Of a stretch of DNA of 39,261 nucleotides, positions 23,538 through 31,066 are shown one piece after another. A program made the translations under genes and the position numbers. The first letter of the stretch is position 1; each line of letters begins with the position of its first letter. Source of the stretch: a virus; IMG/VR virus record IMGVR_UViG_3300018422_000005, positions 1 to 39,261 of that record, one strand, 5' to 3'. Under the pieces are notes generated by a model. That model was not told the origin of the DNA. It saw only the letters and a list, made by a program, of their open reading frames with translations, and made no database searches.

Positions 23538-26500
23538 TGGCGCCCGGATGGCGTGACCGAGCGGTGTCGGTGCAGGCGTTCGAGGCGGACCTGTCCCGCG
23601 GCTCCTGGCGCGACCGCGCCGAGCCGGTCGAGGAGGAGCTGCCGGGCGAGTACGACGACCTGGCGCCGCGGCTGCCGACGAGCGACGAAATGGTCGACAC
23701 CGGGAAGCGTGTCGGCGACTGGCTCGTGCCGCCGGAGCAGCCCGGCGACGCACCGGTGTCGATGGGCCGCACGGCCGCCATCGCCGCGCAGCGCGTCACC
23801 GGCCTCGACGAGGCCGACACGAACGCGCCCCCGCGCGTCGCCGGCTCGCCGCGCGGATTGGTCGGCAAGCTGGCGGGCGCGCCGCTCCCGCCGCAGGTCC
23901 CCGGCGAGCCGAAGGCCGACGAGCTGCGACGCGCCGTGGGGCAGAATCCGGGCACCTACTACACGACGATGGGCGTGCTGGAGGCGCCCGAGCTCGTGGT
24001 CGGCGCGGTGCGCGGTGCTGCGCGGGCCGGCGCGCGCGCGGCCGAGCGCCGCTCGGTGGACCTCGGCGAGCGCGCGGTGCGTGCCGGCGAGCTCGAGGTC
24101 ATCGACGAGGCGCGGGACAACCTGCCCTACGCGCGGCGCCAGGCGGCGCGTGGACGACGCAACGCGAACGCCGAAGGCACGCCTGGCCCGTCGGTGCCGA
24201 TCGATTACCCGGACTACCCTGGCGGTCCGGCTGCGGAAGCGGCCGCGCGCGCGGAGAACGGTCCGGGGCTCGTGCGCCGTGGTGTCGCTCGCGCGACGCG
24301 CGTCGCATCGGACTGGACGGGCCGACACGCGGGGGCCAGCGCGTCAGTGTCGGGGGGAGTGGGCGAGGCGGTCTCCGACAAGATCCTGCGCGGTGGCCGC
24401 AAAGCGTCCGGCGACCTGCAGCGCAGCGCGAGCCGCGCCGGTGACTGGGCGTACCGGCTGCGCGAGATCGGCGGACGCGATGCGCGCATGGTCGAGGCGC
24501 TGATGACCCGCGCCGTGGAGGCGGGCAACGTCGAGGTGGCCGCCGCCGGGCTCAGCCGGAAGTTCCCGGACCTCGCGGAGGAGATCCAGGAGGCCGCGCG
24601 CACCGCGAGCGAGCCGCTGCCGCGCGACCCGCTGCGCGTGCCGGCGCGGAAGGTCGACGTCCCGACGACGCCGATCGCGCGCGAGACGCGTGGCGTCGAG
24701 GCGCAGATGTACCCGCCTGGCACGCTGACGCGGGACGGTTACGACGACGCGGCCGAGGTGCGGCGCCTGCAGGAAGCCGGCGAGCTCGACGAGCGCGGGT
24801 ACTTCGCTGACGGGAGGATCGAGCGGCCCGACGGGGCGGTGGAGTCCCCGCCGCGCTTCGGCGAGTCGCGCACACCGCGCCCGGCCGACTACGCCGACGA
24901 GCTCGGCGAGAACCAGACGGGGCGCGGGGAGCCGTGGGATCGGGACCCGGACGAGGCGCCCGACCTGGCGCCCGAGGAGCTGATGGCGCGCATCTCGCGC
25001 GCGCGGCAGCAGGGGCGCGAGCTGGAGGCGGGCGAGCTGGAGGAGCAGCTCGAGCGCATGGCGCCGCGCGGCGATGACTCCGACCTGGCCGACGAGCTGG
25101 AGGGAGAGTCGTGGGAGCGCTGGGTGCGTGGGGGGAGTCCGCACGCCGCACCGGGTGAGCCGTCGTACCCGCCGCGATTCGGCGAGTCGCGCCCGTACGA
25201 AAACATCGCCGCTGAGACCGAGCGGGCCGAGGGGATGGCGCCGGGCCGCGGCATGGAGTCGCTCGCCGGCCCCGCGCCAGAGCGTCGCGCACCTCCGCTG
25301 CGCCAGGAGGAGCGCGACTACGTGACGCAGCGCGCTGCCGAGAGGCCGGGCACGCTGACCCGCATCGACAACGAGGTGGACCTGCGCGCGCGGATCGCGC
25401 GCCTGCGCGAGCAGGGCAACACGGCAGAGGCGGACCGGCTCGACCGCGTGCTAGAAGGGGGCGGCATCCCGCAGGGCACGCCGCCGCCGCGGCCGGTGGC
25501 GCCGCGCGCGCCGGAGCGCGTTACCGAAGAGGGCCTCCGGCGCGAGTGGGGCAGGACGCTGCCTGGCGGAGACCACCCCTTCACCGACTCGCGTCGCGAG
25601 TTCGCCGACGCGATCCGCGACGAACATCAGCGTCGCACCGCGCAGCAGCGTCGGGGCCCCGAGCCGGTCATGGGCCAGGAGACCGACGACGAGCTGATGG
25701 ACATGGGCGCCGAGGAGCTGCGGCGCCGTGCTGCCGCAATGCGTCGCGCGGGCGACGAGGATCAGGCGTCGTTCTACGACGACTGGGCGGAGCAGGCGGA
25801 CGAGGTTGAGGCGGACATGGCCGCGGAGGAGGGCCTCGACACCGGCTGGCAGGGCCCGGTGCCGGCCGGGGCACGGGTCGCGGCGGAGCCGACCGAGTTC
25901 AGTCGCTACGCCTCTGGGCGCCGTGCCGAAATGGATGCCGAGTCCGCTCGCGTGCGGGCGCAGAACGAGGCGGGCCCGTGGCCGAACGCGAGCCGCCGGC
26001 CTTCGCAGCCCGGCATGGATGCAATCGCTCCGCGACCCGCACCTCGCGCGCGCGGGCTCGCACGCGAGGCTCGTGCGGGTCAGTCGATCATCCTGCCTGA
26101 CGGCAGCCGGGCGACCGTCGAGAGCGCTGGCGACTTCGGTGTGACCATCCGGAGCACTGACGGTGGATCGCAGTGGCTCCGCCACGGCGAGTACCAGATG
26201 CCTCCGACCGATGTGGCCGTCCAGGACGTCGTCGGCCGCGTGATGGGCGACCAGCAGATCGTGTCCGAGGACGCGATCGAGAGCACGTCCCTCGGCTCGC
26301 GCATCCCGCGCGGCGACGAGCGCCGCCGCCAGCTCGAAGGCGCGCTCGCGGCTGCACGCGCCGAGGGGCGCACGGCCATCGCGCAGCGGATCGAGCAGAT
26401 CATCGCGCGCGAGTTCGGCACGCGGTCCGACGCGCGCGTGAAGCGCGACGCGCAGCCGCTCGACTCTCGGGAGGTGCTGCGCCGCTACGTGCAGGTGCAG

Positions 26501-26713
26501 GCGAAGAAGCGCGGCGCCGGTCCAAGGGCTCCCGATCGTGCTGTGGCAGGGCCTGCCGGCGGGCCGGCGCCGTCACCCGAGAAGCGGCGCGAGGCGTTCC
26601 GCATGGTGCACGAGGGCGGGAAGCTCCGCTCGCTCGAGGGCGCGCGCAAGCGCGTCACGATCGTGCGCGACAAGGAAGGGCTGCCCGTGACCATGGAGAT
26701 CGAGGAGCTGTAG
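23537..26713 (+). CDS. giant internal virion protein with helical-hairpin repeats and a truncated S74 motif
   Basis: A 1058-residue protein from GTG 23537, whose G is the last base of the preceding TAG. It is largely helical and charged. At least four related segments occur: EELMARISRARQQGRELEAG near residue 479, LRARIARLREQGNTAEADRL near 615, EELRRRAAAMRRAGDEDQAS near 725, and RRQLEGALAAARAEGRTAIA near 929. PPRFGESR occurs twice (about 438 and 545). A small beta segment (GQSIILPDGSRATVESAGD) precedes residue 900. At 964-983 SDARVKRDAQPLDSREVLRR matches the start of the S74 domain in the 21002 gene, but the rest of that domain is absent. It is the longest product here and a likely ejected or core protein. 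No transglycosylase motif was found. Confidence 0.6.
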   Translation: MAPGWRDRAVSVQAFEADLSRGSWRDRAEPVEEELPGEYDDLAPRLPTSDEMVDTGKRVGDWLVPPEQPGDAPVSMGRTAAIAAQRVTGLDEADTNAPPRVAGSPRGLVGKLAGAPLPPQVPGEPKADELRRAVGQNPGTYYTTMGVLEAPELVVGAVRGAARAGARAAERRSVDLGERAVRAGELEVIDEARDNLPYARRQAARGRRNANAEGTPGPSVPIDYPDYPGGPAAEAAARAENGPGLVRRGVARATRVASDWTGRHAGASASVSGGVGEAVSDKILRGGRKASGDLQRSASRAGDWAYRLREIGGRDARMVEALMTRAVEAGNVEVAAAGLSRKFPDLAEEIQEAARTASEPLPRDPLRVPARKVDVPTTPIARETRGVEAQMYPPGTLTRDGYDDAAEVRRLQEAGELDERGYFADGRIERPDGAVESPPRFGESRTPRPADYADELGENQTGRGEPWDRDPDEAPDLAPEELMARISRARQQGRELEAGELEEQLERMAPRGDDSDLADELEGESWERWVRGGSPHAAPGEPSYPPRFGESRPYENIAAETERAEGMAPGRGMESLAGPAPERRAPPLRQEERDYVTQRAAERPGTLTRIDNEVDLRARIARLREQGNTAEADRLDRVLEGGGIPQGTPPPRPVAPRAPERVTEEGLRREWGRTLPGGDHPFTDSRREFADAIRDEHQRRTAQQRRGPEPVMGQETDDELMDMGAEELRRRAAAMRRAGDEDQASFYDDWAEQADEVEADMAAEEGLDTGWQGPVPAGARVAAEPTEFSRYASGRRAEMDAESARVRAQNEAGPWPNASRRPSQPGMDAIAPRPAPRARGLAREARAGQSIILPDGSRATVESAGDFGVTIRSTDGGSQWLRHGEYQMPPTDVAVQDVVGRVMGDQQIVSEDAIESTSLGSRIPRGDERRRQLEGALAAARAEGRTAIAQRIEQIIAREFGTRSDARVKRDAQPLDSREVLRRYVQVQAKKRGAGPRAPDRAVAGPAGGPAPSPEKRREAFRMVHEGGKLRSLEGARKRVTIVRDKEGLPVTMEIEEL

Positions 26714-26716
26714 CGC

Positions 26717-27322
26717 GTGGCCACGCTCACGATCGACTCGACATACTCGCGCGACGTGCGCATCGCCCCGACCGCGGCCGGCAACGCGAACGACGGCAGC
26801 GACACGGTCGGCGTCGGCTCGTCGAACGACCGCAACTACCGCACCGGCATCAAGTTCCCGCTCACCGACGGCGCGCTCACGGGCGCCACGATCACCGGCG
26901 TCGAGCTGATCGTGAACGTGCTGATCGCAAGCGGGGTGAGCGCCGACTCGTGGTACGTCGGGCCCTACAACGGCGACGGCGCGGCCGACCCTAACTCGGA
27001 CACGGTCACGGTGCAGTACGGACGCTGCGCCGTGGCGGCCGACAACTACGGGACGTTCACGGACTTCCGCACCACGGGCTCGAAGACGCTCACGCTCGGC
27101 AACCCAGCGCCCGCCGACGTCGAGGCACTGATCGGCGCCACGTTCTCGATCGGCGTGCAGCAGCTCGTCGAGACGCTCGGCGGCGCGGTCCACTACATAG
27201 ACCTCGACGAGACCACGAGCGCGGCGCCGCCGCAGCTCCGGCTCACCTACACCCCGGCCGGCGCGACAATCCCTCCAGCGGTCGCGGTGCATCACCAGCG
27301 ACACCACAACGGAGCACTGTGA
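26717..27322 (+). CDS. beta-rich virion surface protein
   Basis: A 201-residue product from GTG 26717, four bases after the previous stop. The sequence (TYSRDVRIAPTAAG; RNYRTGIKFPLTDGALTGAT; VELIVNVLIAS; FTDFRTTGSKTLTLGNPAPA) is a jelly-roll pattern like carbohydrate-binding or DNRLRE-type surface domains. It opens the second fibre-type group, so it may be a tail accessory or receptor-contact protein. The C terminus is His-rich (VAVHHQRHHN). Confidence 0.55.
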   Translation: MATLTIDSTYSRDVRIAPTAAGNANDGSDTVGVGSSNDRNYRTGIKFPLTDGALTGATITGVELIVNVLIASGVSADSWYVGPYNGDGAADPNSDTVTVQYGRCAVAADNYGTFTDFRTTGSKTLTLGNPAPADVEALIGATFSIGVQQLVETLGGAVHYIDLDETTSAAPPQLRLTYTPAGATIPPAVAVHHQRHHNGAL

Positions 27323-27323
27323 C

Positions 27324-28208
27324 ATGACGTTGGTCCTCAAGCAGAGCACCGCGGTTGACGTCTTGATTGGGCCCTTCCTGGACCTGAGCGACGGATCAAC
27401 CGCCGAAACCGGCGAGTCGCCCGCGGTGAAGCTCTCGAAGAACGGCCAGGCGCTGGCGGCCAAGAGCGACGTCACGACGCCCGTGCACGACGCAGACGGC
27501 TACTACAACTGCGAGTTGGACAGCACGGACACGGGCACGCTCGGAACGCTGGTGCTTTCGGTGGCGGCCAGCGGAAACGCGCTCCCGGTGCGGCACGAGT
27601 ACCAAGTGGTGCGCGCGAACATCTACGATTCGATCTACGCGAACGCCGCGGCGTTGCAGGTCAACACGATCCAGATCGACAGCGTGAACATCAGCACGAG
27701 CACGGCCCAGATCGGCGTGAACGTCGTGAACGCCGCCGGCACGGCCTGGGGCTCGGGCGCGATCACCGCGGGCGTGATCGCCGCGAACGCGATCGGCGCG
27801 AGCGAGCTCGCGGCCGACGCCGTGGCGGAGATCCAGTCCGGGCTCTCGACGCTCGACGCGGCCGGCGTGCGCACGGCGCTCGGCTCGGCCGGGGACCTGG
27901 ACGCGAGGTTCGACGCGATCGAAGACGAGCTGCTCGTGATCGACAACTTGCTCGACGATCTGCCGACGCTGCTTGAGGGCATCATCTCCGGCTCGACCGC
28001 GGCCGGCACGCTCACCACGACGGCGGTTACGACGGATCTCACGGGCTACCTGGACGACACGCTGATCGGGCGCGTGATCGTGTTCCTGGAGGGCGACAAC
28101 AAGGGCGTGCCGCGCGCGATCACCGACTACACCGAGAGCGGCGGGCTGATCACGTTCGCTGCGCTCCCGGCGGTGCCGGCCGAAGGCGCCGCGTTCAAGA
28201 TCGTCTGA
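27324..28208 (+). CDS. tail fibre-like protein
   Basis: A 294-residue product from ATG 27324. The start (VLKQSTAVDVLIGPFLDLSD; ESPAVKLSKNGQALAAKSD; DGYYNCELDSTDTGTLGTL) matches a common phage and prophage family of fibre or base-associated proteins. Residues about 110-200 are an Ala-rich repeat stretch (AITAGVIAANAIGASELAAD). The last 70 residues form a conserved beta domain (DDTLIGRVIVFLEGDNKGVP). It probably trimerises and forms part of the adsorption apparatus. The biochemical role is not known. Confidence 0.65.
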   Translation: MTLVLKQSTAVDVLIGPFLDLSDGSTAETGESPAVKLSKNGQALAAKSDVTTPVHDADGYYNCELDSTDTGTLGTLVLSVAASGNALPVRHEYQVVRANIYDSIYANAAALQVNTIQIDSVNISTSTAQIGVNVVNAAGTAWGSGAITAGVIAANAIGASELAADAVAEIQSGLSTLDAAGVRTALGSAGDLDARFDAIEDELLVIDNLLDDLPTLLEGIISGSTAAGTLTTTAVTTDLTGYLDDTLIGRVIVFLEGDNKGVPRAITDYTESGGLITFAALPAVPAEGAAFKIV

Positions 28209-28552
28209 TGGCGCTCAGCGGCGCGGTCACGCAGCTCGCGCTCTACGGCGGGATCGGCCTGCCGTACCCACCGCTCACGGTGGAGCCGGAGCCGCCGACA
28301 CCGGCTGCGGTCACGGGTGGCGCGCACGGCGGGCGCTGGGTGCATCCGAATCGGCGCACGCTCGAGCGGGAGGGCGTGCCGGAGCGCGAGCCCTCACGCG
28401 AGCGTGCAAAACCGGAAGTGCAGGCCGCTGCCCCCGCACCGACACCGCCCCCTCCTACCTCTACCGGCGAGCTGGAGGTTCTCGCCACGGACCCGGCCGA
28501 GGAGGAGCTGCTGCTGCAGGCGGCGCTCGTGCTGCTCGGACTGGTGGACTAG
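28208..28552 (+). CDS. small proline-rich virion-associated protein
   Basis: A 114-residue product from ATG 28208 (TGATG overlap). The start MALSGAVTQLALYGGIGLPY is hydrophobic and is a pattern I have met as the last small gene after fibre genes. Residues 25-85 are Pro/Glu/Arg-rich and disordered (PAPTPPPPTSTGELE). It ends in a hydrophobic helix (EEELLLQAALVLLGLVD). Its stop codon lies inside the palindrome TGGACTAGTCCA. The function is unknown. Confidence 0.55.
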   Translation: MALSGAVTQLALYGGIGLPYPPLTVEPEPPTPAAVTGGAHGGRWVHPNRRTLEREGVPEREPSRERAKPEVQAAAPAPTPPPPTSTGELEVLATDPAEEELLLQAALVLLGLVD

Positions 28553-28660
28553 TCCAGCCAGCACTGGACACGACCGCCGACGCGGTCAGACCACTGAGAA
28601 AATAGCCTGTGATAAGGGATCGTTATCAGAATCACGCGCGCTCTCTGGACAGCGGGTCCA
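28545..28660 (+). promoter_or_regulatory. operator-like cluster of TGGAC inverted repeats plus TGATAA dyad
   Basis: Five copies of TGGAC or its complement GTCCA lie in 116 bases: TGGACTAGTCCA (28545-28556), GTCCAG-N6-CTGGAC (28552-28569) and TGGAC-N5-GTCCA (28646-28660). Between them is TGATAA-N7-TTATCA (28610-28628) in an unusually AT-rich stretch. The third TGGACA (28646-28651) is followed 17 bases later by TAAGGA, a poor -10. It looks like a control region for the two small genes downstream, and the first dyad could also fold as a terminator hairpin for the tail operon. Confidence 0.5.
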
Positions 28661-28681
28661 CCGACCCCTAAGGATAGGGGG

Positions 28682-28861
28682 ATGAGCACCTCATCCCGCC
28701 GCCCCATCCCCAAACGCGTCATCCTGACCTCTGACCTGCTCCGACCCCACGGCACCCGGGTCACGGTGTGCACGCTCGACGGCCGCGAGCTCGGGTCGCT
28801 CGACCGGCCGCTCGCCGAGTTTCTCCAAGAGGCGCTGGAGCGGAAGGCGGGCGCGGCGTGA
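28682..28861 (+). CDS. small hypothetical protein at the end of the late region
   Basis: A 59-residue product from ATG 28682 with GGATAGGGGG upstream. It is mixed beta/alpha (KRVILTSDLLRPHGTRVTVC; PLAEFLQEALERK). It is the first gene after the operator-like gap and is coupled to the next gene by GTGA at 28858. No family is recognised. Confidence 0.5.
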   Translation: MSTSSRRPIPKRVILTSDLLRPHGTRVTVCTLDGRELGSLDRPLAEFLQEALERKAGAA

Positions 28862-29058
28862 GCTACTCCGACGAGCGCAGCCTGATCCGCGGTCTCTTCG
28901 GCGTCCTCCCGCCCGGGCCGACGTGGCCGGCGAAGCGCCGCCGGCAGTGGCTTGTGGCGGCCGCGGCTGTCCTCGACGTCGTGTACCTCGACGAGGAGCG
29001 CGGAACGCTGCGCGGGCTGCTCGCCGAGCAGTGGTGCGGCGCGCTGCACGACGCATAG
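28858..29058 (+). CDS. small conserved phage protein
   Basis: A 66-residue product from GTG 28858 (GTGA overlap). FGVLPPGPTWPAKRRRQWLV followed by AAAAVLDVVY is a pattern seen in small proteins of many phages without known function; the helix AAAAVLDVVYLDEERGTLRG dominates. It is the last rightward gene before the convergent gap, so its mRNA end must lie at 29059-29138. Confidence 0.55.
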   Translation: MSYSDERSLIRGLFGVLPPGPTWPAKRRRQWLVAAAAVLDVVYLDEERGTLRGLLAEQWCGALHDA

Positions 29059-29138
29059 CGGCAGCGCCGCCAGCTCTGGCCGAGCACGCAACGCTGCCGC
29101 CCACGCGTGGCCCCCGGGGGCGCGGTCAGCTTACCACA
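29059..29138. terminator. convergent gap with several inverted repeats
   Basis: This 80-base gap separates rightward and leftward transcription. CGGCAGCG (29059-29066), right after the stop, is an exact inverted repeat of CGCTGCCG (29092-29099). Two perfect palindromes stand back to back: CCACGCGTGG (29101-29110) and GCCCCCGGGGGC (29110-29121). No U-tract is seen on either strand. The concentration of hairpins at a convergent junction supports a bidirectional termination zone, probably factor-assisted. Confidence 0.5.
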
Positions 29139-29501
29139 CTAATCGGTGTCGGTGTTACCCGCGCTGTACCGCCACTGTTCTCGGATTTTCCTGTCCGCTA
29201 GGTCCTCGACCGGCACCAGCTTCGCGAGGCCGTGCTTCGTGTACATCCGCACCGCGGCCATGAGCTTCCGCGCGTCCTCGACCTGCTCCGCGGTCGGGCG
29301 CGGGATCTCGACCAGCAGCGCGGCAGCGGCGCCGCATCCCTGACACGTGAGCGCGTCGGCGCGCGTGGTCATGTGCGCCTGCTTGGCGGTCATCTTGGGC
29401 GGGCGGTCGTCGACGTCGTGGCGGATCTTGCCGTCGACGCACGGGTGCCAGCGGCCGGGCCGGCGCGCGTTGCCGCAGTCGGGGCAGAGGGAGCTGGTCA
29501 C
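29139..29501 (-). CDS. small zinc-ribbon protein, last gene of the leftward operon
   Basis: A 120-residue product. GTG 29501 overlaps the upstream gene's stop (GTGA). An N-terminal zinc motif (SLCPDCGNARRPGRWHPCVD) and a second CxxC (TCQGCGAAAAL) lie before a helical C-terminal half (TAEQVEDARKLMAAVRMYTK). The two CxxC pairs could hold one zinc. Such proteins are often nucleic-acid- or RNA-polymerase-binding in phages, but no family is recognised. Confidence 0.6.
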   Translation of the reverse strand: MTSSLCPDCGNARRPGRWHPCVDGKIRHDVDDRPPKMTAKQAHMTTRADALTCQGCGAAAALLVEIPRPTAEQVEDARKLMAAVRMYTKHGLAKLVPVEDLADRKIREQWRYSAGNTDTD

Positions 29502-29839
29502 GCGTCGGGCTCCTGCGTCCGGTCGCGCTCCTCGAACGCGGGGCCACCCACCTGGCGCCGCCACTCCACGCGCAGCATCTGGACCAGATCGGGCAACGCG
29601 CCCTGCGGTGCCGCCACGCGGAACATGCGCACCAGCATCCCGAGCAGATGGAAGAGCACGATGCCCGAGCTGCCCTTCACGACGGTCGCCAGAATCGACG
29701 AGCTGGCGGCGATCAGCACGAGCGCGGGATCCTCGAGCCGGGTCTTCTGCAGTTCGGCCCACGCGCGGTCGCCGTGGCTCATCGCGATCGGCGTGAGCTT
29801 GCCCGTCACGCGCAGCGTCTTCTCGCGGTCGACGGCCAT
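29498..29839 (-). CDS. hydrophobic helical protein of the leftward operon
   Basis: A 113-residue product, ATG 29839 (ATGA overlap). Residues about 40-75 are hydrophobic (DPALVLIAASSSILATVV; GIVLFHLLGMLVRMF), possibly one or two membrane-inserting helices, followed by a charged tail. A membrane-acting toxin, exclusion protein or soluble helical bundle are all possible. Nothing visible decides between them. Confidence 0.6.
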   Translation of the reverse strand: MAVDREKTLRVTGKLTPIAMSHGDRAWAELQKTRLEDPALVLIAASSSILATVVKGSSGIVLFHLLGMLVRMFRVAAPQGALPDLVQMLRVEWRRQVGGPAFEERDRTQEPDA

Positions 29840-30504
29840 CAGGCGCTCCGCTCCCCGCACAGGCCGACGTGGTCGTCGAGGCGGCGCTCCAGCGCGTCGA
29901 TCCGCTCGTGTAGCTCCTCGAGCGCGGCGTCGCTGCTCGGCCCCACGACGCGCAGCCCCGCGTTCGGCCACAAGCCCGCGTCGCGGAGCGGCACGGTGAC
30001 CTCGCCCTTCGCCGCCTCCATCCGCGCGAGCAGCCGGTTGGCCTGGGTCGCGATCGGGCCGGGGTCGGTGTCGCGCAGCACCGCCGGCCTGTTCCCCCCG
30101 AGCCACGTCACGCGCAGCATGCCGTCGGGGTCGATCGCAGCCGAGAAGGCGGCGCCGTTCACCGCGAATTCCTGGGGCTCGCCCGCGGTGAGGATCGCGA
30201 TCCGGCGCCGCAGCTCGTCGCGCTCGGCGGTGAGGTCTGTCAGCTCGTTGACGACGTCCCTGAACTCCGCGCTGGACAGCGCGAGCGAGCGCCAGTCATT
30301 CTCGCGCGCGGCGAGGACCTTGCCGATGATCGGCGCCACGCGGTCGCTCGTCGGTCGCGTCGGATCCGGGCGCGCGACGTAGCGCGCGAGGATCCAGTCC
30401 GCGACCTGCCGCAGCACGATCGATCCCTCGGGAAAGAACTCGCCAAGGTCGCCGGCCTCCGCCAGCTTCCGCGCCAGCGCCTCGACGTCGGTAGGGTCGC
30501 TCAT
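29839..30504 (-). CDS. two-part hypothetical protein of the leftward operon
   Basis: A 221-residue product from ATG 30504 (ATGA overlap). Residues 1-60 are helical (DVEALARKLAEAGDLGEFFP). Residues 75-105 and 195-220 are coiled-coil-like (FRDVVNELTDLTAERDELRR; EELHERIDALERRLDD). Between them is a beta segment (AAIDPDGMLRVTWLGGNRPA). Coiled coils at both ends of a small beta domain suggest an oligomer. No enzymatic motif is visible and no family is recognised. Confidence 0.6.
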   Translation of the reverse strand: MSDPTDVEALARKLAEAGDLGEFFPEGSIVLRQVADWILARYVARPDPTRPTSDRVAPIIGKVLAARENDWRSLALSSAEFRDVVNELTDLTAERDELRRRIAILTAGEPQEFAVNGAAFSAAIDPDGMLRVTWLGGNRPAVLRDTDPGPIATQANRLLARMEAAKGEVTVPLRDAGLWPNAGLRVVGPSSDAALEELHERIDALERRLDDHVGLCGERSA

Positions 30505-30782
30505 CGCATCAGCTCCCTGTGCAGGCCGACGTGCACCGCGTGCGTGTCCTCGTGGAAGACGTGGCAGCGCCCGCAGTAGCGCTGCTCCACGTCGTTCTGG
30601 TTGTACGACGTGAGCCCGCAGCCGTTGCAGCGGATCGCGGGCAGCGGGCCGTCGATCAGCGTGTACCGCATCGAGCGCACGTGCTCGGTCAGGTGCGCGA
30701 GGATTGCGTCGCGCGCCTGCTCCGGTGACACCTCGGGCTCCGGCGCGAACAGCGACCGCAGCCAGCGAACCAGCCGGATCAA
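30501..30782 (-). CDS. small zinc-ribbon protein of the leftward operon
   Basis: A 93-residue product from TTG 30782, the only start forming the operon's standard 4-base overlap (TTGA). Amphipathic N terminus (IRLVRWLRSLFAPE), then IRCNGCGLTSYNQNDVEQRY and CGRCHVFHED, a four-cysteine zinc ribbon I recognise from small uncharacterised phage and bacterial proteins (CxxCG...HYCGxCHVF). It probably binds nucleic acid or a protein partner; the role is unknown. Confidence 0.65.
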   Translation of the reverse strand: MIRLVRWLRSLFAPEPEVSPEQARDAILAHLTEHVRSMRYTLIDGPLPAIRCNGCGLTSYNQNDVEQRYCGRCHVFHEDTHAVHVGLHRELMR

Positions 30783-31066
30783 GCCGCCGCCTCCTTGTGC
30801 ACTTCGTGCACGCCCACCGCCAGCTCGAGCCCGATCCCCTGGCGCATCAGGTCCGTGATCCGCGCCAGCGAGAAGCGCTCGCCCTCGACCGCGTGGTACT
30901 CGTGCAGACCACCGACGTAGTCGACGACGCGCGCGATCGTCTGCGCGCTGTTCAGCGCCACCAGGCACTGCCCGCGCTTCAGCGAGCGCGCCTTCTTGCC
31001 CTGCAGCAGGTCGTGCTTCGTTCGCATGTCCTGGTTCTCGATCAGGTGGACCATCCGGCACTTCAT
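30779..31066 (-). CDS. hypothetical protein of the leftward operon
   Basis: A 95-residue product from ATG 31066 (ATGA overlap). It begins with a basic part (KCRMVHLIENQDMRTKHDLL; GKKARSLKRGQCLVAL). Next come NSAQTIARVVDYVGGLHEYH and SLARITDLMRQGIGLELAVG. The pattern is mixed alpha/beta with no known motif. A longer reading from 31318 exists but runs antiparallel through the repeat-containing end of the upstream gene, so the overlap start is preferred. Confidence 0.6.
   Translation of the reverse strand: MKCRMVHLIENQDMRTKHDLLQGKKARSLKRGQCLVALNSAQTIARVVDYVGGLHEYHAVEGERFSLARITDLMRQGIGLELAVGVHEVHKEAAA

Noticed and set aside
28610-28628. TGATAA-N7-TTATCA as an intrinsic terminator
   Set aside because: The stem is AT-rich and only 6 bp with no U-tract, so it is more likely a protein-binding dyad than a terminator.
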